From positions 1-19,455 of the forward strand of contig JBILMZ010000038.1 in assembly GCA_044375275.1 (NCBI GenBank): a stretch of DNA of 19,455 nucleotides, read 5' to 3'. The notes beneath the pieces are model-generated. The model saw nothing but the letters and a program-made list of their open reading frames with translations. It did not search any database and was not told the origin of the DNA. This DNA comes from SZUA-430 sp044375275 (GTDB lineage Bacteria; Pseudomonadota; Alphaproteobacteria; Micropepsales; Micropepsaceae). Positions 13,914 to 19,455 of the stretch are shown piece by piece (within the stretch, counting starts at the first letter, position 1; each line of letters starts with the position of its first letter). A program made the position numbers and the translations under genes.

Positions 13914-15139
13914 TTCTTCACGGACTGGTTTCGCGCCGCCAGAAGGCGCAGGCGAAGGGCGTTCAGCTTGATGAAGCCTTCGGCGTCTTTCTGGTTATAG
14001 ACGCTGTCCTTTTCGAACGTGACATAGTCCTGGCGGTACAGGGAGTAGGGTGACGAGCGGCCCACCACCGTTGCATTGCCCTTGTAGAGCTTCAGCTTTA
14101 CCGACCCGGTCACGTATTCCTGACTCTTGTCGATCAGGGCCTGGAGCATCTCGCGCTCCGGTGAGAACCAGAACCCGTTATAGATGAGTTCCGCATATTT
14201 CGGCATCAGCTCATCCTTGAGATGACCGGCGCCGCGATCAAGCGTGATCGACTCGATGCCGCGATGGGCCGCCCACAGGATGGTGCCGCCAGGCGTTTCA
14301 TAGACGCCGCGGCTCTTCATGCCGACAAACCGGTTCTCGACCAGGTCCAGGCGGCCAATGCCGTTGGCGCGTCCCAGTTCATTCAGACGTGTGAGGACAG
14401 TGGCTGGCGACAGCGGTTGTCCGTCGATCGACACCGCGTCACCGCGCTCAAATCCGATCTCGACATAAGTCGCCTTGTCCGGTGCCTCTTCCGGACTGAT
14501 GGTGCGCTGGTAGACGATCGAGTCAGCCTCAATCGCTGGATCTTCCAGGACTTTGCCCTCGCTCGAGGAATGGAGCAGGTTCGCATCCACCGAGAACGGC
14601 GCGTCGCCGCGCTTGTCCTTGGCGATGGGGATCTGGTGCTTCTCCGCAAAGTCGATGAGCTTCGTGCGGCTCTCGAGGTCCCACTCGCGCCACGGCGCGA
14701 TGACATGGATGTCGGGCTTCAGCGCATAATAGGTCAGCTCGAACCGGACCTGGTCATTGCCCTTGCCCGTGGCCCCGTGCGCCACCGCATCGGCACCGAG
14801 TTTCTCGGCGATCTCGATCTGCTTCTTGGCGATCAGGGGGCGCGCAATGGACGTGCCCAGCAGGTATTGCCCTTCATAGAGGGCATTCGCCCGGAACATC
14901 GGGAAGACGTAATCCCGCACGAATTCCTCGCGCAGGTCTTCGATGAAGATGTGCTCAGGCTTGATGCCAAGCATTTCGGCCTTCTTGCGCGCTGGCGCGA
15001 GTTCTTCGCCCTGGCCCAGGTCCGCGGTGAACGTGACCACTTCGCAGCCATAGGCCTGCTGCAGCCACTTCAGGATGACGGAGGTATCAAGGCCACCGGA
15101 ATAGGCGAGCACGACGCGCTTGATGGATTTCTTCGACAT
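13910..15139 (-). CDS. argG: Argininosuccinate synthase
   Basis: This 409-aa enzyme joins citrulline and aspartate with ATP to give argininosuccinate in arginine synthesis. The ATP pyrophosphatase loop AYSGGLDTSV is at residues 12-21, the citrulline/aspartate-binding GATGKGNDQVRFE follows at about 117-129, and the C-terminal LRLRLLAARN is typical. The start at 15139 is preferred over an in-frame ATG at 15208, which would overlap rlmN by 50 nt and add 23 residues unlike the family; MSKKSIKRVVLAYSGG is the usual N-terminus. AGGAA lies upstream. It follows rlmN by 19 nt on the same strand and is likely co-transcribed. Confidence 0.96.
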   Translation of the reverse strand: MSKKSIKRVVLAYSGGLDTSVILKWLQQAYGCEVVTFTADLGQGEELAPARKKAEMLGIKPEHIFIEDLREEFVRDYVFPMFRANALYEGQYLLGTSIARPLIAKKQIEIAEKLGADAVAHGATGKGNDQVRFELTYYALKPDIHVIAPWREWDLESRTKLIDFAEKHQIPIAKDKRGDAPFSVDANLLHSSSEGKVLEDPAIEADSIVYQRTISPEEAPDKATYVEIGFERGDAVSIDGQPLSPATVLTRLNELGRANGIGRLDLVENRFVGMKSRGVYETPGGTILWAAHRGIESITLDRGAGHLKDELMPKYAELIYNGFWFSPEREMLQALIDKSQEYVTGSVKLKLYKGNATVVGRSSPYSLYRQDYVTFEKDSVYNQKDAEGFIKLNALRLRLLAARNQSVKN

Positions 15140-15158
15140 TCTGCTGTTCCTGGATTGG

Positions 15159-16292
15159 CTATCTTCCGATTTCACGACTGCGCATTTCAGCGAGTACTTC
15201 GCTGGCACGCTGCTTCACGCTTTCGCTTTTCAGCTGGCCGCAGGCCGCCATGATGTCACGCCCACGCGGCGTACGAATGGGCGATGCATAGCCGGCGCTG
15301 TTCACGATCTCGCCGAACTCCTCGATGCGTTCCCAGTCCGAGCACTCATAGGGCGCGCCGGGCCACGCATTGAACGGGATCAGGTTGATCTTCGCGGGGA
15401 TGCCACGGATGATCTTCACGAGTTCGCGTGCGTCTGCGTTTGAATCATTGACGCCCTTGAGCATCACGTACTCGAACGTGATGCGTCGGGCATTCGAGAG
15501 TCCCGGATAGTTGCGGCACGCCTCGAGAAGCTCCTTGATCGGATACTTCTTGTTGAGCGGCACGATCACGTCGCGGACATCATCGCGCGGCGCATGCAGG
15601 GAGATGGCAAGCATGGCGCCGATCTCGTCGCCCGCCCGCGGGATCATGGGAACGACGCCCGCCGTGGACAGTGTGATGCGCCGTTTGGACACCGAAAGCC
15701 CTTCGCCATCCGCAATGATGTTGATCGCGTCCCGCACGTTTTCGAAATTGTAGAGCGGCTCACCCATGCCCATCATGACGATGTTCGTGATCTGCCGCGT
15801 ATCGGAGTTCCGGCCAGCCTTGGGCCATTCCTTCAGGTCATCGCGGGCGACGAGAACCTGGGACACGATCTCTGTGGTCGTGAGATTTCGCACAAGCTTC
15901 TGCGTTCCTGTATGGCAGAAGCGGCAGTTCAGTGTGCAGCCAACCTGGCTTGAAATGCAGAGCGTGCCGCGGTCTTCATCCGGAATGAAGACGGTCTCGA
16001 TCTCGACGCCAGGGCCAAACTTGATCAGCCACTTGCGCGTGCCATCCCGCGACACCTGCGCGGTGATGACTTCGGGACGGGCGAGATCGAACTTGTCGCC
16101 GAACTCCTGACGCAGCGGCTTGGCCAGCGTGGTGATGCCATCAAAGCTCGTCACGCCCTGCACATAGAGGGCGTTCCAGATCTGGTTGGCGCGCATCGAC
16201 AGCTGCTTCGTCTCCACGCCGGATTTCTCAAGCGCAAGCTTGAGCCCGTCGCGTGTCAGTCCAGCCAGATGTGTCTTCGGACTCGTGGTCAT
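15159..16292 (-). CDS. rlmN: 23S rRNA (A2503-C2)/tRNA (A37-C2) methyltransferase
   Basis: This 377-aa radical SAM enzyme methylates C2 of A2503 in 23S rRNA and A37 in some tRNAs, tuning translational accuracy. The [4Fe-4S] motif is C119-x3-C123-x2-C126 (GCTLNCRFC). C351 (MAACGQ) is the methyl-carrying cysteine, and C112 (LCISSQ) aligns with E. coli C118. MGMGEPLYN and ISLHAP are further family motifs. The start at 16292 gives MTTSPKTHLAGLTR; an in-frame ATG at 16358 would run through the upstream terminator hairpin. The ribosome-binding site is weak, so the start is less certain than the identity. Confidence 0.94.
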   Translation of the reverse strand: MTTSPKTHLAGLTRDGLKLALEKSGVETKQLSMRANQIWNALYVQGVTSFDGITTLAKPLRQEFGDKFDLARPEVITAQVSRDGTRKWLIKFGPGVEIETVFIPDEDRGTLCISSQVGCTLNCRFCHTGTQKLVRNLTTTEIVSQVLVARDDLKEWPKAGRNSDTRQITNIVMMGMGEPLYNFENVRDAINIIADGEGLSVSKRRITLSTAGVVPMIPRAGDEIGAMLAISLHAPRDDVRDVIVPLNKKYPIKELLEACRNYPGLSNARRITFEYVMLKGVNDSNADARELVKIIRGIPAKINLIPFNAWPGAPYECSDWERIEEFGEIVNSAGYASPIRTPRGRDIMAACGQLKSESVKQRASEVLAEMRSREIGR

Positions 16293-16315
16293 GGGATGCG
16301 TCAAAACCTGAAATG

Positions 16316-16342
16316 AAAAAGGGGCGGCAACCTTGCCGCCCC
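16316..16342 (-). terminator. Rho-independent terminator after ialB
   Basis: On the minus strand a perfect GC-rich hairpin (GGGGCGGCA / TGCCGCCCC, 16321-16342) is followed by TTTTT. It is the strongest terminator in the window, yet lies only 23 nt before the rlmN start codon. Confidence 0.92.
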
Positions 16343-16373
16343 TGTGTCCCGGGTCCAATCCGGCTGCAATAGT

Positions 16374-16907
16374 CTATTTGCAGCCTTCGCTGGCTTTGTC
16401 GAGTGCGGCGGAAATGCCCTTCAGCGAGTAGGTATCCGTGGTTAGCGTGCCGCGCTTGGACATGCCCTTAACCGTGAGTTCGGCAGAGCCGCGCATGGCC
16501 GTGATGAGGCGGGCCTCATCCGGACCCGTCTGCAGCCAGGCGCCGTCTTCCTTGGTGAAGAACTCGAACTTGTCCGAACCGACCTGGATGGTGGCCTTGG
16601 CGCCATCCTTGAACGGATAACCGATCATGACGGAGGGCTCGTTGGCGATGCTGGCCTTCGGCCACGTCGTGATCAGGAAGTACACCTGGCCGCGCTTTGC
16701 GGCAGCGGGCTCTTTCGCCTTGGGGGCAGAAATCGCGTAGCAGACCGCACCGCGACTGTCGTTGGTCTTGTAGGCCTCCCAGTCATCGAAAGTGCCGAGG
16801 AGCGTGGGTTGGGCGCCTTGTGCAAACGCGGCCGCAGCGCAAAAGCCAAATCCGATCGTCGCCATCGCAATGCGGCCAATGGAAGATGACCTACGGTTCA
16901 ATGACAT
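16374..16907 (-). CDS. Invasion-associated locus B (IalB) family protein
   Basis: This 177-aa secreted protein has a signal peptide (Arg residues then a hydrophobic run to about residue 29, cleavage likely at AFA-Q). Family features are FDDWEAYKTN, AVCYAISAPK, GYPFKDGAKA, and the C-terminal SKRGTLTTDTYSLKG, with the two Cys residues (one in VCY, one near the C-terminus in EGCK) able to form a disulfide. Named after the Bartonella invasion locus, IalB proteins are widespread in free-living alphaproteobacteria, so no virulence role should be inferred. The start at ATG 16907 is chosen over TTG 16910 on the basis of AAGGA upstream. A terminator follows the stop by 31 nt. Confidence 0.88.
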   Translation of the reverse strand: MSLNRRSSSIGRIAMATIGFGFCAAAAFAQGAQPTLLGTFDDWEAYKTNDSRGAVCYAISAPKAKEPAAAKRGQVYFLITTWPKASIANEPSVMIGYPFKDGAKATIQVGSDKFEFFTKEDGAWLQTGPDEARLITAMRGSAELTVKGMSKRGTLTTDTYSLKGISAALDKASEGCK

Positions 16908-16935
16908 CAAGGTATCCTTTGCTTACGAATTTAAC

Positions 16936-16975
16936 CCGGAGGGGAGCTCCGGATGGGGGCGGGAGGGGTCCCGCC
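16936..16975. repeat. Two adjacent inverted repeats upstream of ialB
   Basis: CCGGAG/CTCCGG (16936-16941 with 16947-16952) and GGCGGGA/TCCCGCC (16958-16964 with 16969-16975) sit side by side, 28-68 nt upstream of ialB in the divergent spacer. They could form mRNA leader hairpins or regulator sites. No T-tract is present. Confidence 0.55.
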
Positions 16976-17019
16976 TCAACTTCCCCAATGTGTCGCCTAA
17001 CTGGGGCATATTTGTGAAG

Positions 17020-17072
17020 CCCTTTCAGGCGTCAATGTGTGGCGTAATGGTTGATTCCCCTGACGTAAAGGG
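17020..17072. promoter_or_regulatory. Widely spaced inverted repeat in the ialB-asparaginase spacer
   Basis: CCCTTTCAGGCGTCA (17020-17034) and TGACGTAAAGGG (17061-17072) are imperfect inverted copies sharing CCCTTT and CGTCA blocks, 26 nt apart. The arrangement resembles paired operator half-sites for a dimeric regulator between divergent genes. No regulator is encoded nearby. Confidence 0.3.
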
Positions 17073-17173
17073 TTTTGGTAGATCAGGCCCTGCAACCCCA
17101 GATATGGGGTGGTTCCATGCCGCCCGTCGCCACCTGTTCAGGGCAGGCACTTCAAGGAAAGTCGAAGGACGCC

Positions 17174-18175
17174 GTGACCAATCCAGTTCTAGTGGAACTC
17201 ACCCGGGGCACCGAGGTGGAAAGCGTGCACCGGGGTGCCGCCGCGATTTGCGACGTGTCCGGCAATTCTCGCTTTTCCCTCGGGGACATTGACCGGCTGG
17301 TCTATCCGCGATCGGCGTTCAAGTCCCTTCAGGCCCTGTCCCTCGTGGAGAGCGGCGCGGCCGAAGCCCATGCTGTCTCGGACGAGGAGCTCGCGCTGGC
17401 CTGCGCCTCGCACTCCGGCGAGACCATGCACACCGCGCGCGTGGAGGCCTGGCTGTCCAGGATCGGGTGCGCCGAACAGGACCTCGCCTGCGGGCCGCAT
17501 CTGCCGTTCCACGAAGCCTCAGCCCACAAGCTGATCCGGGAAGGGCAGTCTCCCTGCCGGATCCACAACAACTGCTCGGGCAAGCACACGGGCTTCCTGA
17601 CGCTGGCCCGGCACATGAATGCGCCGGTCGCCGGCTACGAGCACCCCTCGCACCCCGTGCAGCAACGCGTCCGGGACGCCATTGCCGCCATGTGTGGCGT
17701 TGACCCTGCACGCATGCCTGTCGGTATCGATGGTTGCGCAGCACCGAACTACGCTGTTTCCCTTCGGAACCTGGCCACCTCCATGGCCCGTCTGGGTAGC
17801 CCCTCAGGGCTCGCGCCGGAACGGGCAGCCGCCGCAGAGCGCCTGGTCGCAGCCTGGAAAGTCCATCCGCTGCTGGTGTCGGGCACGGGCCGTGCCTGCG
17901 CCGACCTGATCGCAGCGGCAAGCGGCAGGACAGTCGTCAAGACAGGGGCGGAAGCGGTTTTCATGGCCACCATCCCGGAACAGGCCCTGGGCATCGCAAT
18001 CAAGATTGACGACGGTGGTACGCGGGCCGCTGAAACCGTGATGGCCCATCTGCTTGTTCAGTTGGGCGTCGCCGACCCCGAGGACCCGCGCATTGCGAAA
18101 CACCGTTCTCCGCCAATCAGGAACTGGCGGGGCGATGTGGTAGGGCAGCGCAGGGCCGTGCCATTCAGCGATTGA
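17174..18175 (+). CDS. L-asparaginase, class 3 (Rhizobium etli AII type, Asparaginase_II family)
   Basis: This 333-aa enzyme hydrolyses asparagine to aspartate and ammonia. It is unrelated to E. coli AnsA/AnsB. Residues match those described for R. etli ReAII with a shift of about one: S47-x-x-K50 (RSAFK) for S48/K51, S79 (CASHS) for S80, zinc ligands C134 and K137 (NNCSGKH) and C188 (IDGCAAP), and K256 (VVKTGAE) for the later lysine. The GTG start at 17174 is chosen because TNPVLVELTRG is the family N-terminus and AAGGA precedes it. An in-frame ATG at 17117 and an earlier start at 17075 would add residues unlike the family. It is a single gene, divergent from ialB. Confidence 0.85.
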   Translation: MTNPVLVELTRGTEVESVHRGAAAICDVSGNSRFSLGDIDRLVYPRSAFKSLQALSLVESGAAEAHAVSDEELALACASHSGETMHTARVEAWLSRIGCAEQDLACGPHLPFHEASAHKLIREGQSPCRIHNNCSGKHTGFLTLARHMNAPVAGYEHPSHPVQQRVRDAIAAMCGVDPARMPVGIDGCAAPNYAVSLRNLATSMARLGSPSGLAPERAAAAERLVAAWKVHPLLVSGTGRACADLIAAASGRTVVKTGAEAVFMATIPEQALGIAIKIDDGGTRAAETVMAHLLVQLGVADPEDPRIAKHRSPPIRNWRGDVVGQRRAVPFSD

Positions 18176-18265
18176 TCCCGAACCGCCTCAGCGCCTGCTT
18201 CATGTGGCTTGGCCTTTTCGGCGGTCTCGAATAACGTCCGGCCACAAAACCATCAGGAGCGCCAG

Positions 18266-19261
18266 ATGAAGGCAGTACTTTGCAAGGCTTACGGCCCGCC
18301 CGAAAGTCTCGTCGTCGAGGAAGTCCCGAGCCCAAAGGCTGACAGCGGACAGGTTGTCATTTCCGTCAAGGCTGCAGGCGTGAATTTTCCCGACCTGCTG
18401 ATGATCCAGAACAAGTACCAGTTCAAGCCGCCACTGCCATTTTCACCCGGCGGTGAAGTGGCAGGCATCATCAAGGAAGTCGGCGCAGGCGTGACCAACG
18501 TGAAGGTCGGTGATCGCGTTCTGGCGTCAACCGGCTTCGGCGGATTTGCCGAGGAAACGGTCGCTCCCGCAGCCCGCTGCATTCAGTTCCCGGCCAACAT
18601 GGACTTCGTGAATGCCTCCGCATTCGTGATGACCTATGGCACCTCGCACCACGCGCTGAAGGATCGCGCGAAGCTGAAAGCGGGCGAGACTCTTCTCGTT
18701 CTCGGCGCTGCCGGCGGCGTGGGCCTTGCAGCCGTTGAAATCGGCAAGGTCCTCGGCGCACGCGTCATTGCAGCCTGTTCAAGCCAGGAAAAAGTCGATC
18801 TCTGCATCAGCCGGGGCGCAGACGCAGGCGTCGTCTATCCGACAGGGCAACTCGACCGCGATGCCCAGAAGAAACTGGCAGAGGATTTCAAGAAGGTTCT
18901 CGGCGGCGACGGGGCAGACGTGATCTATGACGGCGTGGGCGGCGCCTATGCGGAACCCGCGCTTCGCTCGATCGCCTGGGAAGGCCGCTATCTCGTTGTC
19001 GGCTTCCCCGCAGGCATCCCGTCGATCCCGCTGAACCTGACGCTGCTCAAGGGCTGTCAGATCGTCGGCGTATTCTGGGGCGCCTTCACCGCGCGCGACC
19101 CGAAGGGCAATCAGGCCAACCTGAACGAACTCATGGAATGGGTCCGCGACGGCAAGCTGAAGCCCTACGTGTCAAAGACCTACAAGTTCACGGAAGCGGC
19201 TCAGGCGCTGAACGACATGGATGCCCGCAAGGTCATGGGCAAGATCGTCCTGACGCCCTAG
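18266..19261 (+). CDS. NADPH:quinone oxidoreductase family (zinc-free MDR) protein
   Basis: This 331-aa medium-chain dehydrogenase/reductase has the GroES-like N-terminal half (MKAVLCKAYGPPESL, GVNFPD, PGGEVAG) and a Rossmann half with GAAGGVG (147-153), which binds NADPH. The zinc-ligand pattern of alcohol dehydrogenases is absent, as in quinone reductase or enoyl-thioester reductase relatives. GVFWGAF and the ending KVMGKIVL are typical. Physiological substrate (quinone, enone or acyl-CoA) is not decided. The ATG at 18266 is favoured by AGGAG 6 nt upstream and the MKAV N-terminus; an in-frame ATG at 18209 is unlike the family. Confidence 0.88.
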   Translation: MKAVLCKAYGPPESLVVEEVPSPKADSGQVVISVKAAGVNFPDLLMIQNKYQFKPPLPFSPGGEVAGIIKEVGAGVTNVKVGDRVLASTGFGGFAEETVAPAARCIQFPANMDFVNASAFVMTYGTSHHALKDRAKLKAGETLLVLGAAGGVGLAAVEIGKVLGARVIAACSSQEKVDLCISRGADAGVVYPTGQLDRDAQKKLAEDFKKVLGGDGADVIYDGVGGAYAEPALRSIAWEGRYLVVGFPAGIPSIPLNLTLLKGCQIVGVFWGAFTARDPKGNQANLNELMEWVRDGKLKPYVSKTYKFTEAAQALNDMDARKVMGKIVLTP

Positions 19262-19277
19262 CCATGGGTCAGAAATG

Positions 19278-19304
19278 CGAGGCAGCGCACATCACGCTGC
19301 CTCG
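19278..19304. terminator. Possible bidirectional hairpin between convergent genes
   Basis: A perfect 10-bp stem CGAGGCAGCG/CGCTGCCTCG (19278-19287 with 19295-19304) has a 7-nt loop. It overlaps the stop codon and last codons of the superoxide dismutase gene. T-tracts are short on both sides. Confidence 0.45.
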
Positions 19305-19455
19305 AAATTCTTCTGCGCAAACTCCCAGTTCAGCGTCTTCTCTATGAGCGCCGCGACGTGGTCCGCGCGCTTGTTCTGGTAGTCGAGATAGTACGCGTGT
19401 TCCCAGACATCGACCGTCAGCAGCGGCAATTGTCCGTGCAGGAAGGGGACGTCGG
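19292..19455 (-). CDS. Superoxide dismutase, Fe/Mn family (C-terminal part, cut by window edge)
   Basis: Only the last 54 residues are present. They include LTVDVWEHAYYLDYQNKR, where Asp and His of DVWEHAY are two of the four metal ligands, and they end LNWEFAQKNFEAA. The enzyme converts superoxide to oxygen and hydrogen peroxide. Iron-type (SodB) is likely in this class of bacteria, but metal choice cannot be judged from the C-terminus. It is convergent with the quinone oxidoreductase gene. Confidence 0.95.
   Translation of the reverse strand, partial: DVPFLHGQLPLLTVDVWEHAYYLDYQNKRADHVAALIEKTLNWEFAQKNFEAA

Noticed and set aside
15140..15208. Longer argG start at 15208
   Set aside because: It would overlap rlmN and add a 23-residue extension unlike the family N-terminus.
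16374..16907. Pathogenicity suggested by the name invasion-associated locus B
   Set aside because: The family is widespread in free-living alphaproteobacteria and nothing else here suggests virulence.
17075..17173. Longer asparaginase start at 17075 or 17117
   Set aside because: The added residues do not match the family, whereas GTG 17174 gives the typical N-terminus and has AAGGA upstream.
18176..18265. Terminator or promoter between the asparaginase and quinone oxidoreductase genes
   Set aside because: I saw no convincing hairpin with a T-tract or sigma-70 boxes in this 90-nt spacer.

Overview
The window is about 19.5 kb of dense, GC-rich bacterial chromosome. It contains no mobile elements and no CRISPR array. 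Gene content points to an alphaproteobacterium: an invasion-associated locus B (IalB) protein, a DUF2244 membrane protein, a secreted FliL-like protein, a yggT-DUF167-folD run, and argG next to rlmN. I cannot place it below class from this sequence.

Region 1 (1-5681, + strand) holds envelope proteins followed by paired diiron proteins. It opens inside a DUF1302 outer-membrane protein, followed by a secreted DUF1329 protein, a terminator, a secreted Ycf48/BNR-repeat protein and a second terminator. Next come two tandem paralogous ferritin-like diiron proteins (374 and 370 aa) and a third terminator. DUF1302, DUF1329 and Ycf48-like genes often travel together with an RND/MMPL permease. No permease is present here, and the diiron pair sits where it would be expected. 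Uptake or export of a hydrophobic compound coupled to an oxidative step is an inference.

Region 2 (5688-10313, + strand) is a five-gene run joined by stop/start overlaps or a 2-nt gap. It encodes a crotonase-fold protein lacking both classical catalytic glutamates, the AlkB DNA/RNA dealkylation dioxygenase, an acyl-CoA dehydrogenase with its catalytic Glu at the isovaleryl-CoA-dehydrogenase position, an ACAD-fold protein resembling flavin monooxygenases, and the lysine-pathway reductase DapB. Acyl-CoA chemistry, nucleic-acid repair and amino-acid synthesis thus appear to share one transcript.

Region 3 (10290-11588, - strand) has a DUF2244 membrane protein overlapping the dapB 3' end, a secreted FliL-like protein, and a tRNA-Ala(CGC) gene with a candidate promoter.

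Region 4 (11685-13863, + strand) has yggT, a DUF167 gene and folD in tight coupling, then a VOC-fold protein and a 76-aa uncharacterised protein.

Region 5 (13888-16907, - strand) carries ialB, a strong terminator, rlmN and argG. A 266-nt divergent spacer with several inverted repeats separates ialB from region 6.

Region 6 (17174-19455) has a class 3 (Rhizobium etli AII-type) L-asparaginase, a zinc-free quinone oxidoreductase-family MDR protein, and the C-terminal end of an Fe/Mn superoxide dismutase on the - strand, cut by the window edge.

No stretch longer than 300 bases lacks a gene.
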